NCBI GenBank assembly: GCA_024687205.1
Contig: JAILES010000108.1
Span: 1-34,128 of the forward strand
DNA: 34,128 bases
Direction of reading: 5' to 3'
DNA from: Lachnospiraceae bacterium
GTDB lineage: Bacteria; Bacillota; Clostridia; Lachnospirales; Lachnospiraceae
Under the pieces are notes generated by a model. It made no database searches. It saw only the letters and a list, made by a program, of their open reading frames with translations, and was not told the origin of the DNA. Both the position numbers and the translations under genes were made by a program. Of the stretch, positions 8,460 through 16,527 are shown piece by piece. Each line of letters opens with the position of its first letter. Position 1 is the first letter of the stretch.

Positions 8460-9354
8460 GAAGATCACGGGTTTTATATTTCTGGGAATGGCCCTGACGG
8501 ATGTGGCGCTGATGCTGATAATGCGTTATGTGCCCGGGATTTCCGTAAGTATGCTCGGGCGTCTTTTTTTGTCTGAATCCATAATGCTGGTCCCCTGTTT
8601 TGTGGGCTGGCTGTTTGCACATGAGAACTTTTGCGAAAGCTTCGGGATCAAGAAGATAAAGCTTAAGCTGATACCCGGCTGCATGCTGCTGACCCTGCTG
8701 CTGACGCCGGTCACCGCGCTGGTGAACCTTGCCACGCTGGTGTTTACCGAGAATGAGGCGGGGGTGATATTTCAGGCACTTTCGGGTCTGCCCTTTTTCG
8801 TAATAGCCCTTTTTATTACGTTTGTCGGCCCCTTTGTGGAGGAATGGACCTTCAGGGGGATACTTTTCTCGGGTATAAGAAAGAACGGCTCGGCGCTGCA
8901 GGCGATCGTTTTAAGCGCTCTGGCCTTCGGGCTTTTCCATATGAACTTAAACCAGGCGGCCTACGCTTTCCTGCTGGGTGTTTTCTTTGCGGTGCTGAGG
9001 GAGATCAGCGGCAGCATACTGCCTTCGGTGATCTGCCACTGCTGTATCAACGGAAGTTCCACGCTGATGATGTGGCTGGCCAAGGATGAGGTGGTGACGG
9101 ATGTCGGAACGGTGATGAGCAGGGATAATATGCTGATAGCTGCGGGAGTACTGATGGTCATGGCTCTGTTCACCACCACGCTGGCTGTAGCCCTGATCAT
9201 GTGGATCTCTGAAATCAGCGGAAAAGAAGACGGTGTTGAAGGGATCTTCAGTGAGCATAAGAAGGATAAGAGCAGGGTGCTCACGCTGCCTTATCTTATA
9301 GGCTGCGGGATCTGTGTTTTTTACATAGTAAAAGATCTGGTGCAGCAGCTGTAA
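8452..9354 (+). CDS. CPBP-family intramembrane glutamic protease (CAAX/Abi type)
   Basis: 300 aa polytopic membrane protein with about seven to eight hydrophobic segments. The conserved motifs of the CPBP (Abi, Rce1-like) family are intact: EEWTFRG with E130, E131 and R135 (motif 1), FGLFHMNLNQ with H163 (motif 2), and HCCIN with H196 and N200 (motif 3). Members act in prenyl-protein processing, bacteriocin self-immunity or unknown peptide turnover; no bacteriocin gene is adjacent, so the substrate cannot be assigned. The start overlaps the end of the cvfB-like gene by 8 nt, suggesting coupled translation. No clear terminator follows; the next gene has its own promoter. Confidence 0.88.
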   Translation: MNKKITGFIFLGMALTDVALMLIMRYVPGISVSMLGRLFLSESIMLVPCFVGWLFAHENFCESFGIKKIKLKLIPGCMLLTLLLTPVTALVNLATLVFTENEAGVIFQALSGLPFFVIALFITFVGPFVEEWTFRGILFSGIRKNGSALQAIVLSALAFGLFHMNLNQAAYAFLLGVFFAVLREISGSILPSVICHCCINGSSTLMMWLAKDEVVTDVGTVMSRDNMLIAAGVLMVMALFTTTLAVALIMWISEISGKEDGVEGIFSEHKKDKSRVLTLPYLIGCGICVFYIVKDLVQQL

Positions 9355-9391
9355 GGGTGATTTTGAACCCGAAAATATACAGGCCCGAATA

Positions 9392-9420
9392 TTGACAGTT
9401 TCGGGGAAAAATGAGATAAT
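9392..9420 (+). promoter_or_regulatory. Sigma-A promoter of the yjfB-like gene
   Basis: A consensus TTGACA (9392-9397), a 17-nt spacer and GATAAT (9415-9420), 30 nt before the ATG. A weaker sigma-D-like arrangement (TGAA at 9364-9367, CCCGAATAT at 9384-9392) lies immediately upstream. Confidence 0.8.
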
Positions 9421-9450
9421 AGCAACACGGATCATGAAAGGAGGCATACT

Positions 9451-9663
9451 ATGAGTGTTGGTGGTGTAGGACCCACGATTGTGAACACGGCGATGACTTT
9501 AGCCAGGAGCAAGAATCTCGATCAGGTCGGGACCAAGATGCTTAGTAACGCTCTTGATGCCCAGGAAACGGCCGGTGCCGGGATCATGAAAATGATAGAT
9601 GCAGCCGCTATGGAGCGCTCGGTTACTCCTTATATCGGCGGTAACTTCGACGCATCGGTATAA
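9451..9663 (+). CDS. Small YjfB-like putative motility protein
   Basis: 70 aa, soluble, mostly helical, no signal peptide. The overall pattern resembles the YjfB putative-motility family (PF14070), small proteins common in flagellated Firmicutes: a short polar N-terminus, a central helix with MLSNALDAQETAGAGIMKMID, and a C-terminus ending in a glycine-rich tail. The function of the family is unproven. AAAGGAGG lies 6 nt upstream of the ATG. It forms its own transcription unit, with a consensus promoter and a strong terminator 18 nt after the stop. No other motility gene is adjacent. Confidence 0.75.
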   Translation: MSVGGVGPTIVNTAMTLARSKNLDQVGTKMLSNALDAQETAGAGIMKMIDAAAMERSVTPYIGGNFDASV

Positions 9664-9680
9664 CTAAAGTTCAAAGTCGG

Positions 9681-9716
9681 AAGGGCATACGATCGATCGT
9701 ATGTCCTTTTTTTGTT
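9681..9716 (+). terminator. Rho-independent terminator of the yjfB-like gene
   Basis: A 12-bp stem with one G-U pair (9681-9692 with 9697-9708) closes on a TCGA loop and runs into seven T residues followed by GTTT. Confidence 0.92.
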
Positions 9717-9753
9717 TCAAAGAATATCAAAAAGTTAAGAAAAAGAGTGGATT

Positions 9754-9776
9754 TTTTGTACAAAATGTAGTAAAAT
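9754..9776 (+). promoter_or_regulatory. Candidate promoter/operator of the CdaR-ftsEX operon
   Basis: A perfect 12-bp palindrome TTTTGTACAAAA (9754-9765) lies 5 nt before a TAAAAT -10-like hexamer (9771-9776). No good -35 is visible at the expected distance, so an activator or operator role for the palindrome is possible. The ribosome binding site AAGGGGG is at 9812-9818. Confidence 0.4.
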
Positions 9777-9824
9777 GTCAGATAAGTACGTCAAGGGGTT
9801 ACTATTTTTTTAAGGGGGTAGCTT

Positions 9825-10910
9825 ATGATATCCAATCAGATATTACAGAACACCATTGAAGGACTTGTGGGGATAACCAAACTGGAAATGAGTGTTACCG
9901 ATGCCGAAGGACGTGTAGTTGTCGGAACCATCAAGGACCGCAAGGCCCTGGAGGCGCTTACGGCAGAGTTTGCGGCAGGCAGTGAACGTACAGCTGAGAA
10001 GAAAGGTTACAGCCTCTATAAGATCGATGACGAACAGCATCTGGAATACGTGCTCGCAGTGGCGGGGACGGGATCCGGCGCATCCATGGCAGGTGCCATG
10101 GCGGCATTCCAGCTGGAGAGCCTGCTGGTGGCTTACAGGGAGAAGTTTGATAAGGACAACTTTATCAAGAACCTCCTGTTGGACAACCTTCTGCTGGTAG
10201 ATATCTACAGCAGGGCCAAGAAGCTGCATATGCAGACGGATGCCAAACGTATAGTGTTCGTAAGTGAATGCGCTTCGGGCAAGGACAGCAACATGACCGA
10301 GCTTGTAAAAGAATATATGGGCAAGGCGGGAAACAGGGATATCGTCACTGCCGTCGATGAGAACAGCGTGGTGATAGTCAAAGAGCTGGATGAGAATGAC
10401 GAGGACGATATAGAGAAGACGGCAAGCGGGCTCGAGAGTTTCCTTGAAAAGGGCGGACTTGATGACGTACGCATCTCCTACGGTACCGTGGTACCCGAGA
10501 TAAAGGATGTGAGCCGTTCGTATAAAGAAGCAAAGATGGCGATGGATGTGGGCAAGATCTTCTTCGCGGACCGCAGGATCGTGGCATATAACGAGCTGGG
10601 AATAGGAAGGCTTATCTACCAGCTGCCGCTGCCCCTGTGCAAGATGTTCATACAGGAGATCTTCGACGGAAAGAATCCGGACGATTTCGATGAAGAGACA
10701 CTTACCACCATCCAGAAGTTTTTCGAAAACAGCCTGAACGTTTCGGAAACTTCAAGACAGCTGTTCATACACAGAAATACACTGGTGTACAGGCTTGATA
10801 AGCTGCAGAAGAGCACCAACCTCGACTTAAGGGTATTTGAAGATGCCATAACCTTCAAGATCGCCCTGATGGTAGGGGAGTATATGAAGTATATGGAGCA
10901 GATATTATAA
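9825..10910 (+). CDS. CdaR/PucR-family transcriptional regulator
   Basis: 361 aa. The N-terminal ~120 residues resemble the sugar-diacid-recognition type sensor (MSVTDAEGRVVVGT at about 23-36). The middle (about 140-275) is a GGDEF-like domain of the CdaR type without cyclase motifs, and the C-terminus (about 300-355) is a PucR-type helix-turn-helix containing FFENSLNVSETSRQLFIHRN. It is the first gene of the ftsEX cluster and ends 14 nt before the ftsE start. The position suggests it either regulates cell-wall hydrolase expression or is simply co-transcribed; its ligand is unknown and sugar diacids are only the namesake of the family. Confidence 0.85.
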   Translation: MISNQILQNTIEGLVGITKLEMSVTDAEGRVVVGTIKDRKALEALTAEFAAGSERTAEKKGYSLYKIDDEQHLEYVLAVAGTGSGASMAGAMAAFQLESLLVAYREKFDKDNFIKNLLLDNLLLVDIYSRAKKLHMQTDAKRIVFVSECASGKDSNMTELVKEYMGKAGNRDIVTAVDENSVVIVKELDENDEDDIEKTASGLESFLEKGGLDDVRISYGTVVPEIKDVSRSYKEAKMAMDVGKIFFADRRIVAYNELGIGRLIYQLPLPLCKMFIQEIFDGKNPDDFDEETLTTIQKFFENSLNVSETSRQLFIHRNTLVYRLDKLQKSTNLDLRVFEDAITFKIALMVGEYMKYMEQIL

Positions 10911-10924
10911 GAAAGGAACAGATC

Positions 10925-11866
10925 TTGGAAAAGGACGATTTTTTTGAGGATCTTGATAACACGAGCAATATCGGTGACGTGATCAAGGAGAGCGAGGAAC
11001 AGCTCCGCCAGACCAGGGAACTGAGAGAACGTGAAAAAAAGATGATCCGTGAGGAACGCCGCCGCCGCATGATCGAGGAGACCAAGCGGGAGAAAAAGAC
11101 GGAAGGTGAAGAGGCTGAACCCCTGCCTCCTGTCCACGGCAGACACAAAAAGAAGAATGGCATTGATGACGACGTTATAATATCTTTAAACGGCGTCGGC
11201 AAATCATATATCAAGGGTGTTCCCACCCTCGAGGATGTCAACATCAAGATAAAGAAGGGCGAATTCGTCTTCATAGTAGGCGACAGCGGTGCGGGTAAAT
11301 CCACGCTGATCCGCCTTCTTTTGCGTGAACTGAAGCCCACTACCGGCACGATAACCGTGAACGGCATGAGGGTTGATAAGATAAGAAACGGCAAGATACC
11401 CAAGCTTAGACGCAGCATGGGCGTTGTGTTCCAGGACTTCAAACTGCTGAAGGACAGGAACGTTTATGAGAACGTTGCTTTTGCTCAGCGCATCATACAG
11501 ACGCCTATCAGGGAGATGAAGAGGAATGTTCCGAACATGCTGGCCATGGTGGGACTTGCCGGCAAATATAAGGCCAAGACCACGGAGCTTTCCGGAGGCG
11601 AGCAGCAGAGAGTTGCTATCGCAAGGGCGCTTGTTAACGAGCCTCCCATCCTGATCTGCGACGAGCCTACGGGTAATCTGGATCCGAAGAATACCGTGGA
11701 GATCATGAACCTGCTTGACAGGATCAACAAGAACGGCACCACTGTGGTAGTGGTGACGCATAATGACAAGATAGTTAATGATATGCAGAAGCGCGTTATC
11801 ACCATCAAGAACGGTGTGGTGGTAAGCGATGAAGAAATGGGTGTGTATTTAGATGAGGACAATTAG
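10925..11866 (+). CDS. ftsE: Cell-division ABC ATPase FtsE with N-terminal extension
   Basis: ATPase of the FtsEX complex that drives conformational activation of peptidoglycan hydrolases. The ABC domain begins at about residue 84 (VIISLNGVGKSY). Walker A GDSGAGKST is at 119-127, signature LSGGEQQRVAIARA at 222-235, Walker B ILICDEPTGNLD at 242-253, and the H-loop is in VVVTHND. FtsE is usually about 225-235 aa; this one is 313 aa because of about 83 extra residues rich in Arg, Lys and Glu, with coiled-coil character. The start is TTG at 10925, chosen because AAAGGA lies 7 nt upstream; internal ATGs (residues 40 and 49) lack a visible ribosome binding site. The end overlaps ftsX by 14 nt. Confidence 0.92.
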   Translation: MEKDDFFEDLDNTSNIGDVIKESEEQLRQTRELREREKKMIREERRRRMIEETKREKKTEGEEAEPLPPVHGRHKKKNGIDDDVIISLNGVGKSYIKGVPTLEDVNIKIKKGEFVFIVGDSGAGKSTLIRLLLRELKPTTGTITVNGMRVDKIRNGKIPKLRRSMGVVFQDFKLLKDRNVYENVAFAQRIIQTPIREMKRNVPNMLAMVGLAGKYKAKTTELSGGEQQRVAIARALVNEPPILICDEPTGNLDPKNTVEIMNLLDRINKNGTTVVVVTHNDKIVNDMQKRVITIKNGVVVSDEEMGVYLDEDN

Positions 11867-12752
11867 TACTTTTTTCTATGTAATCGGACAGGGCATAAAA
11901 TCAACTTTTAAAAACAAGATGTTCACCCTGGCATCGGTAGCGACCATCAGCGCCTGCCTTTTCCTTTTCGGCATAGGCTATGCGATAGTGCTGAATATCC
12001 AGCATATGGTAAAGACGGCTGAGGAGGGCGTATCGGTCACCGTATTTTTCGATGACGACATCAGCGAACAGAGGCTCGCAGAGATAGACGGAATACTCAA
12101 GACCCACAGTGCGATCTCGAAGGCGGTCTTCGTATCCGCGGATGAAGCCTGGGAAAGCTTTAAGACCGAGTACCTCGGCGAATATGCCGACGGTTTCACC
12201 GAGAACCCGCTGGAGCATTCGGAGAACTACGAGATATATCTGAAGGATGTATCGAGACAGGCGGAACTGGTGGAATACCTGAAGAACCTTGAAGGCGTGA
12301 GACGCGTCAATGCTTCGGAGGTGACCGCCAACATGCTTACCGGCATGAATTCACTGGTTGCCTACGTGTCGGTGGGAATAATCATCATACTCCTTGCGGT
12401 GTCGATCTTCCTTATATCCAATACGGTAATGATAGGCATCTCGGTAAGGCGTGAGGAGATCGCCATCATGAAATACATAGGTGCTACGGACTTTTTCGTC
12501 AGGGCGCCTTTCGTTATAGAAGGTCTGATAATAGGTGCGGTCGGAGCGCTGATTCCCCTGGGGCTCATATATGTGCTTTACGATAAGCTGATCGCTTATG
12601 TGCTCGAGAGATTCTCGGTACTTACCAACCTTCTTCAGTTCCTGCCGGTGCAGACCGTATACAGGAATCTGTTCCCTGCATGTATGGCAGTCGGCGTAGG
12701 CATAGGTTTTGTGGGAAGTATAGCGACGGTAAGGAAGCACTTAAGAGTCTGA
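11853..12752 (+). CDS. ftsX: Cell-division membrane protein FtsX
   Basis: Membrane partner of FtsE, 299 aa, with the classical four-helix topology. TM1 is at about 23-47, then an extracellular domain (about 50-165) that in other species binds the murein hydrolase, then TM2 (about 168-192), TM3 (about 222-247) and TM4 (about 272-292). The N-terminal FFYVIGQGIKSTFKNKMFTL is typical of Gram-positive FtsX. It starts inside ftsE in another frame and ends 3 nt before the M23 hydrolase gene, so the ATPase, membrane subunit and likely effector are made from one coupled message. Confidence 0.95.
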   Translation: MRTISTFFYVIGQGIKSTFKNKMFTLASVATISACLFLFGIGYAIVLNIQHMVKTAEEGVSVTVFFDDDISEQRLAEIDGILKTHSAISKAVFVSADEAWESFKTEYLGEYADGFTENPLEHSENYEIYLKDVSRQAELVEYLKNLEGVRRVNASEVTANMLTGMNSLVAYVSVGIIIILLAVSIFLISNTVMIGISVRREEIAIMKYIGATDFFVRAPFVIEGLIIGAVGALIPLGLIYVLYDKLIAYVLERFSVLTNLLQFLPVQTVYRNLFPACMAVGVGIGFVGSIATVRKHLRV

Positions 12753-12755
12753 TAC

Positions 12756-13982
12756 ATGAGAAAAGGTCATTTCAAAAAAGCCGGCATACTGCTGTCATTG
12801 TTTCTGCTGTTCTTCTTAAGTACTGTCAGTCTTGCCGATAAGGATAAAGACACCGACAGGCTCAAGGAAAACATTACCGAAAAAGAAGAAGAGCTTGACG
12901 ATCTGAAGAAGGAGAAGAGCAAGCTTCAGAAGGACAGGACCAATGTACAGGCCATCATCAATTCCCTGAAAGGCAAGAAGCAGGAACTGGCGGCCATCGT
13001 TACCGAGCTGGATGCCCAGGTGGAAGAAGTACAGGGCAGGATCGATGAACTGAAAGAGATGATAGTGGTCAAGGAGCAGGAGATACAGACCACCACCGAA
13101 GAACTGGCGGCGGCGGAGCAGACAGCCACCGAACAGTATGAGGCCATGAAACGCCGCATCTGCTTCATGTATGAGCGCGGTGACCATATGTATATGGAGA
13201 TGCTGTTTACCGCCACATCTTTTGCGGACATGCTGAACAAGGCGGACTATATACAGCAGCTCTCTGATTATGATAAGAGAAAGCTTGAAGAATACAGGCT
13301 CATCGTTGAAGATGTGAAGCTGACCAAGGCGATCCTCGAGGAAGAGAAGCAGGTGCTTGGGGAGACAAAGACCGCTGCCGAGGAAGAGGAAGAGAACTTA
13401 AACGCCCTCATAGATGAGAAAGAAAAACAGATAGTCGCCTACGATGCCGAGATAGCCCAGGATGAAAAGGCTATCAAGGAATATGATGCGGAGATCGCCG
13501 ACCAGAACAGACTGATAGCTGCAGTGGAAGCACAGATAGCGGCTGACAGGGCGGCTCTCGCCGAAGCGGACAGGCAGCATTACAACGGCGGCAAGTTTGC
13601 GGTACCGGCACCCCAGTATACGAGAGTGTCCGATGAATACGGAATGCGCATGCATCCAACCCTTCATGTGGAGAAGCTGCATAACGGCATAGACCTGGCG
13701 GCTCCCGGCGGTTCACCCATAGTGGCGGCATACGACGGAAAAGTCGTTGCGACAGGTTATTCTTCCAGTATGGGTAATTACTGTATGATCGATCACGGTG
13801 ATAATCTTTACACGATATATATGCACGCTTCCGCCATATCCGTATCCCAGGGGACCAGGGTCACCAAGGGACAGAGGATAGGCTCAGTAGGATCCACTGG
13901 AAGATCCACCGGAAACCATCTGCATTTCGGCGTGAGACTCAACGGCAATTACGTGAATCCGAGAAATTATATTAATGTCTGA
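12756..13982 (+). CDS. Coiled-coil M23 peptidoglycan endopeptidase, probable FtsEX effector
   Basis: Secreted murein hydrolase, 408 aa. A signal peptide occupies about 1-27 (basic start, leucine/phenylalanine core, cleavage near SLA-DK). Residues 30-270 form a long heptad-rich coiled coil of Glu/Lys/Gln, and the C-terminal 110 residues are an M23 (LytM) domain. Zinc ligands of the family are visible: H309 and D313 in HNGIDLA, and H390 in the HLHFG motif, with H388 as catalytic histidine, so the enzyme looks active rather than an EnvC-like degenerate activator. The position immediately after ftsX and the architecture match PcsB/CwlO/RipC-like effectors gated by FtsEX. Which hydrolase group it belongs to is inferred. 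Confidence 0.93.
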   Translation: MRKGHFKKAGILLSLFLLFFLSTVSLADKDKDTDRLKENITEKEEELDDLKKEKSKLQKDRTNVQAIINSLKGKKQELAAIVTELDAQVEEVQGRIDELKEMIVVKEQEIQTTTEELAAAEQTATEQYEAMKRRICFMYERGDHMYMEMLFTATSFADMLNKADYIQQLSDYDKRKLEEYRLIVEDVKLTKAILEEEKQVLGETKTAAEEEEENLNALIDEKEKQIVAYDAEIAQDEKAIKEYDAEIADQNRLIAAVEAQIAADRAALAEADRQHYNGGKFAVPAPQYTRVSDEYGMRMHPTLHVEKLHNGIDLAAPGGSPIVAAYDGKVVATGYSSSMGNYCMIDHGDNLYTIYMHASAISVSQGTRVTKGQRIGSVGSTGRSTGNHLHFGVRLNGNYVNPRNYINV

Positions 13983-14002
13983 TATCCGGAGATATAAAGG
14001 AA

Positions 14003-15286
14003 ATGAACAATAACAAAAAAGATTTCATAGCGGGCATGCTTACCGCATTTATAATGTGCCTCGTACTGGTGGCCATCATCCTCTGCGTGAAAGTGGCAAG
14101 AGAGAAGGGGGACGAAAAGGCGGAGAGCTTCAGGACCAGGGAGGAACTGGACCTCAGCGGGAAAGAGGAAGATACCGAAGAAGAGGGCAAGAAAGAAAAA
14201 GTAGATGAGAGCTCCATCGTCCGTGACAAGGATGTCCAGCAGAAGATAGAGTATATCGAAAAGCTTATCCATAAGAACTACATCGAAGATGTTGACAAAC
14301 TCGACATCGCGGAAGGTGTATACGACGGACTTATGGATTCCATAGGCGATGACTATGCGGCATATTATTCACCCGAAGAATGGGTGTCGATGCAGCAGAG
14401 TACCCAGGGTATCTATTACGGTATCGGTGCATATCTTCAGAAAGACCAGGACCTGCTCTATCCCAGGATCACCGGAGTCATAGCTGATACTCCCGCAGAG
14501 GAAGCGGGCCTCAAGGAAGGGGATATCATAGAGAAAGTCGGCGAAGAAGATGTCTTTGATATGGAACTGACCGATGTAGTGACCATGATAAAGGGTGAGG
14601 AAGGTACCTACGTACACCTTACCATAGTAAGAGGCGAAGCGGGAAACAGGGAAGAGAAAGAATTCGATGTGGAAAGACGAAAGGTTGAAACGCCTACGGT
14701 TTCCTGGGAAATGAAGGAAAACGACATCGCATACATAAAGATAAACGAGTTTGATACCGTAACGGTGGACCAGTTCGCGGAAGCTCTGGCGGAAGCAAAG
14801 GGTAACAGGATGAAGGCTCTGATCATAGACTTAAGATCCAATCCCGGAGGTTCACTCTCAGCGGTGGTTGATATAGCCCGCATGCTCCTGCCCCAGGGAC
14901 GTATAGTTTATACCGAGGATAAATACGGGAAGCAGAATAATTACAACTGCGACGGTACCCATGAGATAGATGTGCCGATGGCAGTGCTGGTAAACGGCTA
15001 TTCGGCCAGCGCCTCCGAGATACTTGCGGGTGCTATAAAGGATTACAAAAAAGGAACGCTGATAGGAACCACGACTTTCGGTAAGGGCATAGTGCAGCAG
15101 ATATTCACGCTGGAAGACGGATCGGCCGTGAAGCTTACGGTGAGCCATTATTATACTCCCAACGGAAACGACATACACAAGGTCGGCATAGAGCCGGATG
15201 TGGAACTGGAATTTGACAACGATGCCTACGAAAAGGATGAGACCGACAACCAGCTGGAAAAGGCGATAGAACTGCTTTCAAAATAA
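14003..15286 (+). CDS. S41-family C-terminal processing protease (CtpA/CtpB-like)
   Basis: 427 aa membrane-anchored serine protease. A single hydrophobic helix at about 10-31 anchors it, followed by a charged Lys/Glu linker (about 33-75), a PDZ domain (about 130-215 with PAEEAGLKEGDIIEKV) and the S41 catalytic domain. The catalytic serine is S336 within NGYSASASE and the lysine is K361 in TTFGKG, the 25-residue spacing expected for the Ser-Lys dyad. CtpA-type proteases degrade or process cell-wall hydrolases and their regulators; following directly on the M23 hydrolase gene, this one may control that enzyme's level (inference). A weak ribosome binding site (AAAGG) sits close to the ATG. Confidence 0.93.
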   Translation: MNNNKKDFIAGMLTAFIMCLVLVAIILCVKVAREKGDEKAESFRTREELDLSGKEEDTEEEGKKEKVDESSIVRDKDVQQKIEYIEKLIHKNYIEDVDKLDIAEGVYDGLMDSIGDDYAAYYSPEEWVSMQQSTQGIYYGIGAYLQKDQDLLYPRITGVIADTPAEEAGLKEGDIIEKVGEEDVFDMELTDVVTMIKGEEGTYVHLTIVRGEAGNREEKEFDVERRKVETPTVSWEMKENDIAYIKINEFDTVTVDQFAEALAEAKGNRMKALIIDLRSNPGGSLSAVVDIARMLLPQGRIVYTEDKYGKQNNYNCDGTHEIDVPMAVLVNGYSASASEILAGAIKDYKKGTLIGTTTFGKGIVQQIFTLEDGSAVKLTVSHYYTPNGNDIHKVGIEPDVELEFDNDAYEKDETDNQLEKAIELLSK

Positions 15287-15297
15287 GAGGAGAAGCC

Positions 15298-16527
15298 ATG
15301 ACGGATCTTAACGCTGCAAAAAAATATCTTGAAGAAAACGGACAGGAGCAGGTTCTCGGATTTTATGATGAACTGGATGAGGCGGGAAAGCAGAAGCTGC
15401 TGGATCAGATAGAGAAGCTTGATATGTCGCTTATCGGTCTCGTGGAGCATAATGATGAGACCTCCGAGAGAGGCAAGCTGGAACCGCTGAACGCAGTGAC
15501 CGTGAAAGAGATAGAAAAGAACGGCGCTCTTTACAAGGAAAAAGGTCTTGAGGCCATAAGAGCCGGCGAAGTGGGCGCGGTGCTGCTTGCGGGCGGCCAG
15601 GGTACGAGGCTCGGCTATGACGGACCAAAGGGAACCGTGAACATAGGCGAAACAAGGCAGCTTTATATTTTTGAATGTCTGATAAAGAATCTTATGAAGG
15701 TGACGGATGAGGCGGGAGTAACTGTTCCGCTCTATGTCATGACTTCCGATAAGAATAATGATGAGACCGTGAAGTTTTTTAAGGAGCATGATTTCTTCGG
15801 ATATCCGGAGAGTGAAGTGAGCTTCTTTATCCAGGATATGGCACCTTCGGTGGATCATAACGGAAAGCTTCTTCTGGAAGAGAAGGACAGCCTTTCCTTA
15901 TCCCCCAACGGCAACGGCGGCTGGTATGCTTCCATGGCGAAGACCGGCGTGCTTGAGGATGTGAAGAAGCGGGGCGTCAAGTGGCTCAACATCTTTGCGG
16001 TAGACAATGTGCTGCAACAGATAGCGGATCCTCTGTTTGTGGGTGCGGTGATCGATAAGGATGTGGTATGCGGCGCCAAGGTCGTGAGAAAGAACGATCC
16101 CGAAGAAAGAGTGGGTGTGCTCTGTCTTGAAGACGGCAGCCCTTCGATAGTGGAATACTATGAGATGACCGAGGAAATGAGAACCTTAAGGGATGAAGAA
16201 GGCGAGCTGGCTTATGCTTTCGGCGTGATACTCAATTATCTCTTCAGGGTTGATGAGCTGGACAGGATAGTTAATGAAAAGCTGATGACTCACGTTGTTG
16301 AGAAGAAGATACCTTATATCAATGAAGCCGGGGAGCATATCAAACCCGAGACACCCAACGGATATAAATTTGAGATGCTGATACTCGATATGATACATCT
16401 GGTGAAAAACTGCCTGCCTTATGAGGTGGTAAGGGAGCATGAGTTTGCACCGATCAAGAATAAGACGGGTATCGATTCCATAGAGAGTGCGAAGGAGCTG
16501 CTTCGCAAGAACGGTGTGGTGCTTTGA
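15298..16527 (+). CDS. UDP-N-acetylhexosamine pyrophosphorylase-like (UAP1/UDPGP family)
   Basis: 409 aa nucleotidyltransferase making a UDP-sugar from UTP and a sugar-1-phosphate. The nucleotide-binding motif LAGGQGTRLGYDGPKG (97-112) and the later segments NGNGGWYASM, FAVDNVLQQIADPLFVG and CGAKVVRKNDPEERVGVLC closely follow eukaryotic UAP1 (UDP-GlcNAc pyrophosphorylase), not bacterial GlmU or GalU. The likely product is UDP-GlcNAc or UDP-GalNAc, but members of this bacterial branch are often annotated only as UDPGP type 1 and may use glucose-1-phosphate. AGAGGAG lies 6 nt before the ATG. Its end overlaps the ispE start by 4 nt, and its place in the FtsEX run fits wall-precursor supply. Confidence 0.88.
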   Translation: MTDLNAAKKYLEENGQEQVLGFYDELDEAGKQKLLDQIEKLDMSLIGLVEHNDETSERGKLEPLNAVTVKEIEKNGALYKEKGLEAIRAGEVGAVLLAGGQGTRLGYDGPKGTVNIGETRQLYIFECLIKNLMKVTDEAGVTVPLYVMTSDKNNDETVKFFKEHDFFGYPESEVSFFIQDMAPSVDHNGKLLLEEKDSLSLSPNGNGGWYASMAKTGVLEDVKKRGVKWLNIFAVDNVLQQIADPLFVGAVIDKDVVCGAKVVRKNDPEERVGVLCLEDGSPSIVEYYEMTEEMRTLRDEEGELAYAFGVILNYLFRVDELDRIVNEKLMTHVVEKKIPYINEAGEHIKPETPNGYKFEMLILDMIHLVKNCLPYEVVREHEFAPIKNKTGIDSIESAKELLRKNGVVL

